Positions 31,721-40,179 are shown, counted from the stretch's first letter. The stretch: 43,784 bases of DNA from Roseburia_C sp051879315 (GCA_051879315.1 JBJELW010000011.1:1-43784); one strand, 5' to 3'. Numbers and translations are program-made. The notes: generated from the letters alone by a model not told the origin.

Positions 31721-31785
31721 AACACAGATTTGACATATTTGTCTGCTAATCTGAGGGATAGATATGGAACATCGGAGGAATAGAT

Positions 31786-32460
31786 ATGGAGCATGTAAAG
31801 ATTCTGGTGGTAGATGATGAGAGCAGAATGAGAAAGCTGGTGCGGGATTTTCTGACCAAACGGGACTTTGAGGTGGTAGAGGCTGCTGATGGTGAGGAGG
31901 CGCTGGATATCTTCTATAAACAGCCGGATATTGCGCTTCTGATTCTGGATGTGATGATGCCCAGGATGAACGGATGGGATGTGTGCCGGGAGGTGCGGGA
32001 GACATCCAAGGTCCCTATCATCATGCTGACGGCGAAATCAGATGAAAGTGATGAACTGCTGGGATTTGAGTTGGGCGTGGACGAATATATTTCCAAGCCA
32101 TTTAGCCCTAAGATTCTGGTGGCCCGGGTGGAAGCGATTCTGCGCAGGGCAAATAAACTGGGTGGCCCGGAGATTATCGAAGAGGGCGGCATTGTCATCG
32201 ACAAAGCGGCGCATATCGTTCGCATTGATGGAAAAGAAATTGAACTGAGTTTCAAAGAATTTGAACTATTGAGCTACTTCATTGAAAATAAAGGACTGGC
32301 TCTATCCAGAGAGAAAATCCTCAATAATGTCTGGAATTACGATTATTTCGGTGATGCCAGAACCATCGATACCCATGTGAAAAAGCTGCGCAGCAAGATG
32401 GGAGACAAAGGTGATTACATCAAAACCATCTGGGGCATGGGGTATAAATTTGAGTGTTAG
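31786..32460 (+). CDS. OmpR/PhoB-family response regulator, orphan
   Basis: A 224-aa two-component regulator. The receiver domain (1-120) has acidic residues D10-D11, phosphorylation site D55 in LILDVMMP, the Thr in MLTAKSDE, and Lys in YISKPFSP. The winged-helix DNA-binding domain (about 130-224) has LSFKEFELLSYFIENKG, LSREKILNNVW, RTIDTHVKKLRSKMG and a terminal IWGMGYKF. GGAGGA precedes the start. No histidine kinase gene follows or lies anywhere in the window. A palindromic repeat begins inside the stop codon. Confidence 0.95.
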   Translation: MEHVKILVVDDESRMRKLVRDFLTKRDFEVVEAADGEEALDIFYKQPDIALLILDVMMPRMNGWDVCREVRETSKVPIIMLTAKSDESDELLGFELGVDEYISKPFSPKILVARVEAILRRANKLGGPEIIEEGGIVIDKAAHIVRIDGKEIELSFKEFELLSYFIENKGLALSREKILNNVWNYDYFGDARTIDTHVKKLRSKMGDKGDYIKTIWGMGYKFEC

Positions 32461-32592
32461 CATGAGCAGAGCAAAAATAGGGACAAACATGCGATGGAAA
32501 TTTATTTCCAGGAACATGTTTGTCTCTATTTTTATTGTGCGAAGCACAGACAGCGAGGAAGCCGAAGGCTTTCGAGCGGGCTCTGCTCATGC
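32460..32592. repeat. 133-bp palindromic element with nested hairpins
   Basis: A perfect 13-bp terminal inverted repeat, GCATGAGCAGAGC (32460-32472 and 32580-32592). Inside, AAAAATAGGGACAAACATG (32473-32491) pairs with 32515-32533 at 18 of 19 positions. Small GTGC-GAA-GCAC and AAGCC-GAA-GGCTT hairpins follow. Its first base is the last base of the response regulator stop codon. It has no coding capacity, so it looks like a non-autonomous mobile repeat or a folded RNA 3' end. Confidence 0.85.
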
Positions 32593-32628
32593 GTCCGGCG
32601 AAATAAAGGAAAAAATTAAAAATAGGAA

Positions 32629-32657
32629 TTGACATTTGCAATGTCTTTTGTTATTAT
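32629..32657 (+). promoter_or_regulatory. Promoter of tRNA-Leu
   Basis: TTGACA (32629-32634), 17 bases, TATTAT (32652-32657). GACATT-TGC-AATGTC forms a small inverted repeat from the -35 into the spacer. Confidence 0.75.
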
Positions 32658-32695
32658 AGTTAAGTCGTTGTGACAGATAACTTCATATCGACTAT

Positions 32696-32779
32696 GCGGA
32701 AGTGTCGGAACTGGCAGACGAGCAAGACTAAGGATCTTGTGGTAGCAATACCGTGTGGGTTCAAGTCCCATCTTCCGCA
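32696..32779 (+). tRNA. tRNA-Leu (anticodon AAG)
   Basis: 84 bases with a long variable arm, as in type II tRNAs. Acceptor GCGGAAG / CTTCCGC. Anticodon stem CAAGA/TCTTG, loop CTAAGGA. T loop TTCAAGT. CCA is not encoded. Confidence 0.93.
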
Positions 32780-32793
32780 TTGCTTAATTAAGT

Positions 32794-32828
32794 GGGAAGT
32801 CTGATAAATCAAGGCTTCCTGTTTTTTT
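32794..32828 (+). terminator. Terminator of tRNA-Leu
   Basis: GGGAAGTC pairs with GGCTTCC (one G-U), followed by TGTTTTTTTAC. Confidence 0.8.
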
Positions 32829-32893
32829 ACTTATAACCAAAATTTGGGTTACAGCTGGGTTACAACTTTTAAATGCCTATGAATCCAGTACTT

Positions 32894-32921
32894 TTGCGAA
32901 TGCGTCTTATTTTAATATGAT
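32894..32921 (+). promoter_or_regulatory. Predicted promoter of the NUDIX gene
   Basis: TTGCGA (32894-32899), 16 bases, TATGAT (32916-32921). Between it and the tRNA terminator, TGGGTTACA occurs twice (32845-32853 and 32856-32864). Confidence 0.5.
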
Positions 32922-32974
32922 AAAATACGTCCTATATAGACGAAAATAAATTTGAAGTTGTGGAAGTGACATAT

Positions 32975-33595
32975 ATGGATAAAAATGAAAAGTGGTTGCA
33001 ATGGGCGGTGGAATTACAAGCTATTGCCCAAGGTGGTTTGTTTTATGGGAAAGATAAATTTGATTTAGAACGTTATGAAAGAATTCGAGATATTTCGGCC
33101 GAAATGATTAGCTTCAAAACAGAAATATCTATTGATAAAGTAAAAGATTTATTCTGCAATGATACAGGATATCAAACTCCTAAAATTGATACAAGAGCTG
33201 CAATATTTAAGAACGGAAAAATATTGTTAGTTCATGAAGCTAATGGCACGTGGTCATTGCCAGGTGGCTGGTGTGATGTCGATATTTCAGTAGAGGAAAA
33301 CACGATAAAGGAAGTCAAAGAAGAAGCGGGGCTTGATGTTATAGTAAAACGTGTTATTGCAGTTCAAGATAGAGAGAAACATAATCTTCCTATATATGCA
33401 TATAAGGTGTGCAAGATATTCATGCAATGTGAAGTGATTGGTGGTGAATTTAAAACTAATATTGAAACAATAGGTTTTGACTATTTTGGAATTGATGAAC
33501 TTCCAAAACTTTCAGAAGAAAAAAACAATAGGGAACAAATAGAGATGTGTTTTAAAGCCATGCAATCAAAAACGTGGGAAGCTTTATTTGATTAG
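32975..33595 (+). CDS. NUDIX hydrolase with NUDIX_N-type domain
   Basis: A 206-aa predicted nucleotide pyrophosphohydrolase. Residues 1-65 (EKWLQWAVELQAIAQGGLFY then FDLERYERIRDIS) match the N-terminal domain seen in nudix enzymes for X-linked nucleoside diphosphates. The Nudix fold follows, with IDTRAAIFKNGKILLV, WSLPGGWCDVD and the box (98-120). The metal-binding KEVKEE keeps E113, E116 and E117, but the usual Arg is Lys112 and the earlier Glu of the box is absent. Codon use is much more AT-rich than its neighbours, and it lies just after a tRNA-Leu, so recent transfer is likely. ATG at 32975 is chosen on homology; a GTG at 32960 is possible. Confidence 0.87.
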   Translation: MDKNEKWLQWAVELQAIAQGGLFYGKDKFDLERYERIRDISAEMISFKTEISIDKVKDLFCNDTGYQTPKIDTRAAIFKNGKILLVHEANGTWSLPGGWCDVDISVEENTIKEVKEEAGLDVIVKRVIAVQDREKHNLPIYAYKVCKIFMQCEVIGGEFKTNIETIGFDYFGIDELPKLSEEKNNREQIEMCFKAMQSKTWEALFD

Positions 33596-33644
33596 TTTCC
33601 AGTTTGTCAAGATCAACAACCCCCCAATTTGCTGATATTCCCCC

Positions 33645-33673
33645 TTGCTTTTTTCTGCCTGTCATACTAAAAT
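33645..33673 (+). promoter_or_regulatory. Promoter of the acyltransferase operon
   Basis: TTGCTT (33645-33650), 17 bases, TAAAAT (33668-33673). Transcription would start near 33680, exactly at the first base of the structured leader. Confidence 0.6.
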
Positions 33674-33679
33674 GTGTGG

Positions 33680-33768
33680 CGGAGTTTATCACCGGTTATC
33701 CATGAAAACCGGTGATGCGGCGTTATGCGTGAATAACGATGATGCGGCATTATGTATGAAAGACTCCG
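33680..33768 (+). promoter_or_regulatory. Branched leader RNA upstream of the acyltransferase
   Basis: The outer stem CGGAGTTT (33680-33687) pairs with AGACTCCG (33761-33768). Inside are ATCACCGGTT / AACCGGTGAT (10 perfect pairs, 33688-33716) and CGTTAT / ATAACG (33721-33738). A 20-base near-repeat starting GATGCGGC occurs at 33714 and 33741 (17 of 20), which could let the second hairpin switch partners. No T run follows. This is a three-way junction about 40 bases before the ATG. I know no riboswitch class that matches. A short open frame across it is not convincing. Confidence 0.5.
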
Positions 33769-33808
33769 AACAATTACCATTTTTACAGAGAAGAGGTTAT
33801 GACAGATC

Positions 33809-34834
33809 ATGGAACAAAAGCGAATTCAATTATTAGATTATATGAAGGCGGTTTGCGTCATTATGGTGATTATTACCCATTATGACTGGGCGGACAAATC
33901 GTCTCCTTTTTTTACCATGCTCATCAATATGGCAGTGCCGGTATTTATGATCCTCAGCGGTTACAATTTCGCCATGTCCAACCGAAAAAAGACCGGAGGA
34001 AAATTTGTGAAAATGTACGAACCCCACTTGCTGGAGGCAAAGCTGGAACGGTTTCTGGTTCCTTTTTTTGTGATATGTCTTGTGGAGATCGCCCTGATCG
34101 TCTATGAGGGCAAGCATCTGAATCTTTTCCGTATTTTTGCCTATGGGGCGTATGGCCCGGGCAGCTATTATGTGCCGATTTTGATCCAACTGATTCTCAT
34201 ATTTCCTGTTATATATAAGATGATTGAGAAAAATGCCAAGCTGGGACTTACCCTGGCGGCAGCGGCGAATCTGCTGTTTGAGATCATGGTACATGTGACA
34301 GACATGGACAAATATTATTACCGTCTGCTGATTGGACGTTATATTCTTTTGATAGCATTTGGGTGTTATCTTTATCTGCATCCGGAGCAGCGGCTGAAAA
34401 AACATCAGATGGTGGCCATGATGTTCATTGGCTTAAGTTACATATATGTAATTCTGTGGCTGGATCGGGACCCGGCTCTCTTTCAGTATTGGACGCCTAC
34501 GGCTATGCCCATCGCATTTTACATTTTCCCGATTGTGGTATTGATATTCCGGCGGTTTTATCACAGTAGCATACCGGGAGTGCCGGGAAGGGTTCTGGCA
34601 CTTTTGGGACAGGCGTCTTATCATATTTTCCTGGTGCAGATGGTATACTATCATTTTGAACTGGGTGGCATTTTGATGAAGCTGCCCATAGTGGCAGCCA
34701 TCGGCTGCAATATTGTAATCTGCTGCGGAGTGGGTGTATTATTTTATGAAGCAGACCTGCACATCAGTAAAAAGGTCAAGGCTCTGATCCGTGATTTGAA
34801 ACCACATTTATGGAGGAAAAAATATGCTGTATAG
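33809..34834 (+). CDS. Membrane acyltransferase, acyltransferase-3 (OafA/WecH) family
   Basis: A 341-aa protein with about ten membrane helices. The N-terminal RIQLLDYMKAVCVIMVIITH carries the family Asp and the catalytic-type His of the first helix. NMAVPVFMILSGYNFA is the second signature. The final segment, LGQASYHIFLVQMVYYH, is also typical. Such enzymes O- or N-acetylate surface sugars or peptidoglycan. The C-terminus is basic and cytoplasmic. The start follows GAGG at 13 bases. It overlaps the aldo-keto reductase gene by 11 bases, so the two are translated together. Confidence 0.9.
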   Translation: MEQKRIQLLDYMKAVCVIMVIITHYDWADKSSPFFTMLINMAVPVFMILSGYNFAMSNRKKTGGKFVKMYEPHLLEAKLERFLVPFFVICLVEIALIVYEGKHLNLFRIFAYGAYGPGSYYVPILIQLILIFPVIYKMIEKNAKLGLTLAAAANLLFEIMVHVTDMDKYYYRLLIGRYILLIAFGCYLYLHPEQRLKKHQMVAMMFIGLSYIYVILWLDRDPALFQYWTPTAMPIAFYIFPIVVLIFRRFYHSSIPGVPGRVLALLGQASYHIFLVQMVYYHFELGGILMKLPIVAAIGCNIVICCGVGVLFYEADLHISKKVKALIRDLKPHLWRKKYAV

Positions 34835-36002
34835 GGAAAATCCTAAAAACGGAGATAAACTTTCTATCTTAGGTTATGGATGTTTGCGTTATACGAAAAA
34901 GGGAACATCCATAGATCAGGAAAAGGCAGAGCGGGAGATGGCTGCAGCAGTGGAGGCTGGAGTCAACTATTTTGATACGGCATACACCTACGGCGGCAGT
35001 GAGGTATGCCTGGGCAAGTTTCTGGCCAAGGGATATCGGGATAAAGTAAAAATCGCCACCAAGCTGCCTCATTACTACATCAAGCAGCCGGGAGATATGC
35101 AGCGGTATTTTGCCGAGGAGCTGGAACGTCTGCAGACGGACCATGTGGAGTATTATCTGATGCATATGTTAAATGATGTAAAGACCTGGAATCGTTTGGT
35201 GGAGCTGGGAATTAAAGATTGGATCGCGGAGAAAAAGCGGGCCGGCGAGATTCAGAACATTGGATTTTCTTTCCATGGCGGCTGTGATCAGTTCAAAAAG
35301 ATTATTGATGTCTATGACTGGGACTTCTGTCAAATCCAGTATAACTACATGGATGAGTATACCCAGGCCGGAGTGGAGGGTCTGCGCTATGCACATGCCA
35401 AGGGGCTGCCGGTTATTATCATGGAGCCATTGAGAGGCGGACGTCTGGTGAATGCACTGCCAAAGGAAGCACAACACATTTTCCAAAAGGCGAACCATGC
35501 GAGGAGCTTTGCTGAGTGGGGGCTGCGCTGGCTGTGGAATCAGCCGGAGGTTACCGTGGTGCTGTCCGGCATGAATGATGTGGCCCAGGTGCAAGAGAAT
35601 GTGCGGATTGCCGACCAGTCCCCGGTGGGGAATCTGACCCGGGAGGAGCAGAAGGTGTTCGACCGGGTGAAATCCGCCATCAACCGGAAGATCAAGGTGC
35701 CATGTACCGGCTGCGGCTATTGTATGCCATGTCCATTCGGCGTGGATATTCCCACCTGTTTTGCGGCATATAATACCCGGCATACGGATGGATTCTATTC
35801 CGGAATGAAGGCGTATTTCATGTGTACCACCCTAAAGAAAAATAAATCCAATGCAGGCAAGTGCAGACAGTGTGGCAGATGTGAATCTCATTGCCCGCAG
35901 GCCATCGAGATCCGCAAACAGCTGCGGCAGGTAAAACGACATATGGAGAATCCTGTATATCAGATAGCAGCCGTTATAGCAAAAATCTTAGGATATTCGT
36001 AA
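34824..36002 (+). CDS. Aldo-keto reductase with C-terminal ferredoxin-like iron-sulfur domain
   Basis: A 392-aa oxidoreductase. The TIM barrel (1-280) keeps the catalytic tetrad D51 and Y56 (FDTAYTYGG), K80 (IATKLP) and H114 (YYLMHML). The C-terminal 100 residues hold two Cys clusters, CTGCGYCMPCPFGVDIP and CRQCGRCESHCPQAIEI, for one or two 4Fe-4S centres. Fused forms like this are common in anaerobes and may accept electrons from ferredoxin rather than only NADPH. The substrate is unknown. It overlaps the acyltransferase gene; a shared pathway is likely but unproven. Confidence 0.92.
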   Translation: MLYRENPKNGDKLSILGYGCLRYTKKGTSIDQEKAEREMAAAVEAGVNYFDTAYTYGGSEVCLGKFLAKGYRDKVKIATKLPHYYIKQPGDMQRYFAEELERLQTDHVEYYLMHMLNDVKTWNRLVELGIKDWIAEKKRAGEIQNIGFSFHGGCDQFKKIIDVYDWDFCQIQYNYMDEYTQAGVEGLRYAHAKGLPVIIMEPLRGGRLVNALPKEAQHIFQKANHARSFAEWGLRWLWNQPEVTVVLSGMNDVAQVQENVRIADQSPVGNLTREEQKVFDRVKSAINRKIKVPCTGCGYCMPCPFGVDIPTCFAAYNTRHTDGFYSGMKAYFMCTTLKKNKSNAGKCRQCGRCESHCPQAIEIRKQLRQVKRHMENPVYQIAAVIAKILGYS

Positions 36003-36165
36003 TTATCGTTCACAATCCATTATCAATCTTGAAATTTTCTTGTCCCTGAACGATTTCAAAAAAGGAAAAACAAAAAAAACACAGAAAATATGAAATAGGG
36101 AGAGATTGAATACCGTCCGTCCGGACGGTATTCTGTTTCGTGAAACAAAGAAAGGAGCTCACGTC
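36003..36165. other. Intergenic region with two palindromes upstream of dgt
   Basis: GAATACCGTCC-GTCC-GGACGGTATTC (36108-36133) has 11 perfect arms. GTTTC-GT-GAAAC follows at 36135-36146. ATCGTTCA/TGAACGAT (36006-36013, 36047-36054) forms a wider inverted repeat. The first palindrome could be an operator or terminator (TGTTTC follows). I find no clear sigma-A promoter for dgt here. Confidence 0.6.
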
Positions 36166-37173
36166 ATGACGATTCGGGAACGAATGGAGCGGATGGAGCA
36201 CGAGATGCTTAGTCCCCATGCTTCTCTCAGTGAAAATTCCAGAGGACGTGATAGGGAAGAACCGCAGTGTGATATTCGTCCGGTGTACCAGAGAGACCGG
36301 GACCGGATACTTCACTGCAAGGCCTTTCGAAGACTAAAAAATAAAACACAGGTTTTCCTGACTCCCAAGGGTGATCATTACCGTACCAGATTGTCCCACA
36401 CACTGGAGGTATCCCAGAATGCCAGAACCATCGCAAAGGCTCTGCGGCTGAATGAGGACCTGGTGGAGGCCATTGCCTTAGGTCATGATCTGGGACATAC
36501 CCCCTTTGGGCATGCGGGGGAGCGGGTGTTGAACCGTCTCTGCAGTGGAGGATTTAAACACAACATACAGAGTGTCCGCATTGTGGAGAAGCTGGAGAAA
36601 GGCGGGCAGGGCTTAAATCTTACCTGGGAGGTGCGGGATGGTATCGCCAACCACCAGACCAGTACCATGCCCCACACACTGGAAGGGAAAATTGTACGGC
36701 TTTCCGACAAAATTGCCTATATTCACCACGATATTGATGATGCGATCCGTGGCAGGATCATGGCGGAGGAGGATATTCCTCTGGAGATTCGCAGGACTAT
36801 GGGTGCGGATTCCGGCAAGCGGCTGGATTTCCTCATACATAATATCATTACCAACAGTCTGGAGCAAAATGACATAATTATGTCGGAGGAAGCCTTTGAA
36901 GCCATGCAGGATTTGAGAAGCTTCATGTTTCAAAATGTCTATACCAACCCGGTGGCCAAGGGGGAGGAAAAGAAGGCAGAGGACCTTTTGGAAAAACTGT
37001 TTTTCCATTACATGGAGAATCCCATGGAGATGCCCTGGCAGTATACCAATATGATTGCCGAAGGCGAATCCAAGGAACGGGTGGTCTGCGATTACATATC
37101 CGGCATGACAGACCAGTACGCAATCGCGAAATTCTCGGAATATTTTGTTCCGAAGGCATGGCAGGTGAAGTGA
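36166..37173 (+). CDS. Deoxyguanosinetriphosphate triphosphohydrolase-like HD protein
   Basis: A 335-aa HD-domain metalloenzyme of the dGTPase/SAMHD1 superfamily, cleaving dNTP to nucleoside and triphosphate. Metal ligands are H78 (RTRLSHTLEVSQ) and H107-D108 (GHDLGHTPFGH). FRRLKNKTQVF and SDKIAYIHHDIDDA are family motifs. The ATG at 36166 follows AAAGGAG at 8 bases; a longer frame open to 36106 has no ribosome binding site and runs through a palindrome. It heads dgt-dnaG-rpoD, a standard clostridial order. Substrate preference (dGTP or other dNTP) is not shown. Confidence 0.93.
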   Translation: MTIRERMERMEHEMLSPHASLSENSRGRDREEPQCDIRPVYQRDRDRILHCKAFRRLKNKTQVFLTPKGDHYRTRLSHTLEVSQNARTIAKALRLNEDLVEAIALGHDLGHTPFGHAGERVLNRLCSGGFKHNIQSVRIVEKLEKGGQGLNLTWEVRDGIANHQTSTMPHTLEGKIVRLSDKIAYIHHDIDDAIRGRIMAEEDIPLEIRRTMGADSGKRLDFLIHNIITNSLEQNDIIMSEEAFEAMQDLRSFMFQNVYTNPVAKGEEKKAEDLLEKLFFHYMENPMEMPWQYTNMIAEGESKERVVCDYISGMTDQYAIAKFSEYFVPKAWQVK

Positions 37174-37176
37174 GAG

Positions 37177-38958
37177 ATGGCATATTATTCCGAAGAACTG
37201 ATAGAGGAAGTGCGGTCCCGCAGTGATATTGTGGATGTGATCTCCGGCTATGTGAGGCTGACCAAAAAGGGCAGTACCTATTTTGGATTATGTCCGTTTC
37301 ATAACGAGAAGACAGGCTCCTTTTCTGTATCGCCAAATAAGCAAATGTATTATTGCTTTGGCTGTGGAGCGGGCGGAAATGTATTCACTTTTCTGATGCA
37401 GTATGAGAACTATACATTTCCGGAGGCAATGCAGGCACTGGCCCAGCGGGCCGGGGTGGAACTGCCGAAGCAGGAACAGAGTGCCGAGGCGAAAAAGGAA
37501 TCGGACAAGCGTCAGATTCTGTTGGAAATCAATAAGGAAGCAGCCAAATATTATTACATGCTGTTACACAGTGAGCGGGGCAGCGGGGCATTAGCCTATT
37601 TTAAAAAGAGAGAATTATCCGATGAGACCATCAAAAAATTCGGTCTGGGATATTCCGATAAATACAGTGACGATCTGTACCGGTATTTAAGAAAAAAAGG
37701 GTACAGTGATGAGATTCTGAAGGAATCCGGGCTGGTGGGATATGATGAGCGGCGGGGCGGACACGATAAGTTCTGGAATCGTGCCATGTTTCCCATCATG
37801 GATGTGCATAATAAGGTCATTGGTTTTGGCGGCAGAGTCATGGGCGACGGGGAGCCGAAATATTTGAACTCGCCGGAGACGAAGATTTTTGATAAGAGCC
37901 GGAATCTTTACGGACTGAATTTTGCAAGGCAGAGCAGGGAACCCCGGATGCTTTTGTGTGAGGGCTATATGGATGTGATTGCCCTGCATCAGGCAGGGTT
38001 TGACAATGCGGTGGCGGCACTGGGTACCGCATTTACCAGTGGACATGCCAGCCTGTTAAAACGCTATACAAAGGAAGTTTATCTGACCTTTGACAGTGAT
38101 GGCGCCGGAATCCGGGCGGCGCTTCGGGCGATTCCCATCTTAAAGGAGGTGGGACTCTCGGCTAAGGTCATCAATATGAAGCCTTACAAGGACCCGGACG
38201 AGTTTATCAAAGCTTTGGGGGCGGAGGAGTATCGAAAACGGATCGAGGAAGCAGAGAACAGTTTTCTCTTCGAAATCCGCATTCTTCAGCAGGATTACGA
38301 TATGAAGGATCCTGAGAGCAAGACCGCTTTTTATAACGAGGTGGCGAAAAAACTTTTGACCTTTACGGAGGAACTGGAACGGAATAACTACATCGAAGCG
38401 GTGGCGGAAAAATATCAGATCGGTTATGAGAATCTGAAAAAGCTGGTGGAGTACTTCGGTACCCGGGGCGGTCTGGTGCGTGAGCGAACTCCGTTAAAAA
38501 GCGGAAAGAGTGAACAGAAGCATAAGAAAGAGGACGGCATGCTCCAGTCCCAGAAGCTTTTGCTGACCTGGCTCATTGAGCATGAAAAGCTCTATGGCAA
38601 TATTAAAGACATCATTACCCCGGAGGATTTTACCGAGGAGCTTTATCAGAAAACGGCCCGGATGCTTTACGAGCAGAAGGAGCAGGGCAATGTAAATCCA
38701 GCCCTGATCATCAGTCGGTTTGAGGATGAGGAGGAGCAGCGACAGGTGGCGGAACTTTTCCACGCAAAGATCCGTCAGCTGGAGACACCGGCGGAGCTGA
38801 ATAAGGCATTGATGGATACGATACTGCGGGTGAAGCAAAACAGTATCAGCCATCGTATGGCCAGCCTGGATCCCACGGATATGGAGGGTTTCCAGAAGCT
38901 GATCGCAGACAAGAAGATGCTTGATACCATTGGTAAAATGAATATTTCAATGGATTAA
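37177..38958 (+). CDS. dnaG: DNA primase
   Basis: A 593-aa primase that makes RNA primers for replication. The N-terminal zinc-binding domain has C39, H42, C60, C63 (CPFHNEK...YYCFGCGAGG). The RNA polymerase domain (about 110-430) has FGGRVM, PKYLNSPET and the TOPRIM motif LLCEGYMDVIALHQAG with Glu near 261, then TFDSDGAG. The C-terminal 130 residues bind DnaB helicase. It starts 3 bases after dgt with GAGAG as ribosome binding site. rpoD follows, completing the macromolecular-synthesis core. Confidence 0.97.
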   Translation: MAYYSEELIEEVRSRSDIVDVISGYVRLTKKGSTYFGLCPFHNEKTGSFSVSPNKQMYYCFGCGAGGNVFTFLMQYENYTFPEAMQALAQRAGVELPKQEQSAEAKKESDKRQILLEINKEAAKYYYMLLHSERGSGALAYFKKRELSDETIKKFGLGYSDKYSDDLYRYLRKKGYSDEILKESGLVGYDERRGGHDKFWNRAMFPIMDVHNKVIGFGGRVMGDGEPKYLNSPETKIFDKSRNLYGLNFARQSREPRMLLCEGYMDVIALHQAGFDNAVAALGTAFTSGHASLLKRYTKEVYLTFDSDGAGIRAALRAIPILKEVGLSAKVINMKPYKDPDEFIKALGAEEYRKRIEEAENSFLFEIRILQQDYDMKDPESKTAFYNEVAKKLLTFTEELERNNYIEAVAEKYQIGYENLKKLVEYFGTRGGLVRERTPLKSGKSEQKHKKEDGMLQSQKLLLTWLIEHEKLYGNIKDIITPEDFTEELYQKTARMLYEQKEQGNVNPALIISRFEDEEEQRQVAELFHAKIRQLETPAELNKALMDTILRVKQNSISHRMASLDPTDMEGFQKLIADKKMLDTIGKMNISMD

Positions 38959-38997
38959 TGTAAATAATGAATACAGTGAACCAACATGGAGGAAAAG

Positions 38998-40179
38998 ATG
39001 GAGGAGAATACCAAAAAATCAACAAAAAGCGCAAAGGAAGCAAAGGGCGTGAAAGAGAAGAAGGCCGATGAGGAAAAACAGGCGAAGTTTTTGGAAAAAT
39101 TGCAGGAACTGCTGGCTCTGGCCAAGAAGAAGAAAAACAGCTTGGAGTATCAGGAAATCAATGAGTTCTTCAAGGACATGGAATTGAATGCCGAGGAATT
39201 TGAAAAGATTCTGGATTTTCTTGAGACCAACAATATCGATGTGCTTCGTATCATGGATGATGATGAGCTGGAAGAAGTGGTACTCTTAGAGCCGGAAGAC
39301 GAGGAGGAGATCGAGGAGGAAAAAATCGATTTGTCGGTGCCGGATGGAGTTTCCATTGAGGATCCGGTGCGTATGTACCTGAAGGAGATCGGTAAGGTTC
39401 CGCTTCTGACCGCCGAGGAGGAAATCGAGCTGGCAAAGCGCATGGAATTAGGAGATCAGGAAGCAAAGAAGCGTCTGGCAGAGGCAAACTTAAGATTGGT
39501 GGTAAGCATTGCCAAACGTTACGTGGGACGCGGTATGCTGTTTTTGGATCTGATCCAGGAGGGAAATCTTGGATTGATCAAGGCGGTGGAAAAGTTTGAT
39601 TATCGCAAGGGCTATAAATTCAGTACCTATGCAACCTGGTGGATTCGTCAGGCCATTACAAGAGCCATAGCAGATCAGGCCCGTACCATCCGTATTCCGG
39701 TGCACATGGTGGAGACCATCAACAAGCTGATCCGGGTTTCCAGACAGTTGTTACAGGAGCTGGGGCGTGAACCTACTCCTGAGGAGATCGCGGCAGAGAT
39801 GAATATGCCGGTGGAGCGTGTCCGGGAAATCTTAAAGATTTCTCAGGAACCGGTATCCCTTGAGACACCCATCGGTGAGGAGGAAGATTCCCATTTGGGA
39901 GATTTTATTCAGGATGATAATGTGCCGGTACCGGCAGATGCGGCTGCTTTCACTTTGCTGAAGGAGCAGTTAGAGGAGGTGCTGGGCACCCTGACCGAAC
40001 GGGAGCAGAAGGTATTGACACTGAGGTTTGGTTTGGATGACGGACGGGCCCGTACTTTGGAGGAAGTGGGAAAGGAATTCAACGTAACCCGTGAGCGTAT
40101 CCGCCAGATTGAAGCAAAGGCACTGCGCAAACTGCGTCATCCCAGCAGAAGCCGTAAGCTGAAGGATTATTTGGAGTAA
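38998..40179 (+). CDS. rpoD: RNA polymerase primary sigma factor (sigma-70/sigma-A)
   Basis: A 393-aa housekeeping sigma factor. The N-terminal 110 residues are Lys/Glu-rich (region 1.1 and a poly-acidic stretch). Region 1.2 is DPVRMYLKEIG. Regions 2.1-2.4 include LRLVVSIAKRYVGRGM, FLDLIQEGNLGLIKAVEKFD and YKFSTYATWWIRQAI. Region 3 has RIPVHMVETINKL. Region 4.2 has RTLEEVGKEFNVTRERIRQI. It recognises the TTGACA/TATAAT promoters noted across this window. The ATG at 38998 has GGAGG at 5 bases; the ATG at 38986 has none. Confidence 0.97.
   Translation: MEENTKKSTKSAKEAKGVKEKKADEEKQAKFLEKLQELLALAKKKKNSLEYQEINEFFKDMELNAEEFEKILDFLETNNIDVLRIMDDDELEEVVLLEPEDEEEIEEEKIDLSVPDGVSIEDPVRMYLKEIGKVPLLTAEEEIELAKRMELGDQEAKKRLAEANLRLVVSIAKRYVGRGMLFLDLIQEGNLGLIKAVEKFDYRKGYKFSTYATWWIRQAITRAIADQARTIRIPVHMVETINKLIRVSRQLLQELGREPTPEEIAAEMNMPVERVREILKISQEPVSLETPIGEEEDSHLGDFIQDDNVPVPADAAAFTLLKEQLEEVLGTLTEREQKVLTLRFGLDDGRARTLEEVGKEFNVTRERIRQIEAKALRKLRHPSRSRKLKDYLE

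Noticed and set aside
33645..33836. A 63-codon open frame upstream of the acyltransferase
   Set aside because: It begins in the promoter, crosses a palindromic leader, has no ribosome binding site and overlaps the true start.
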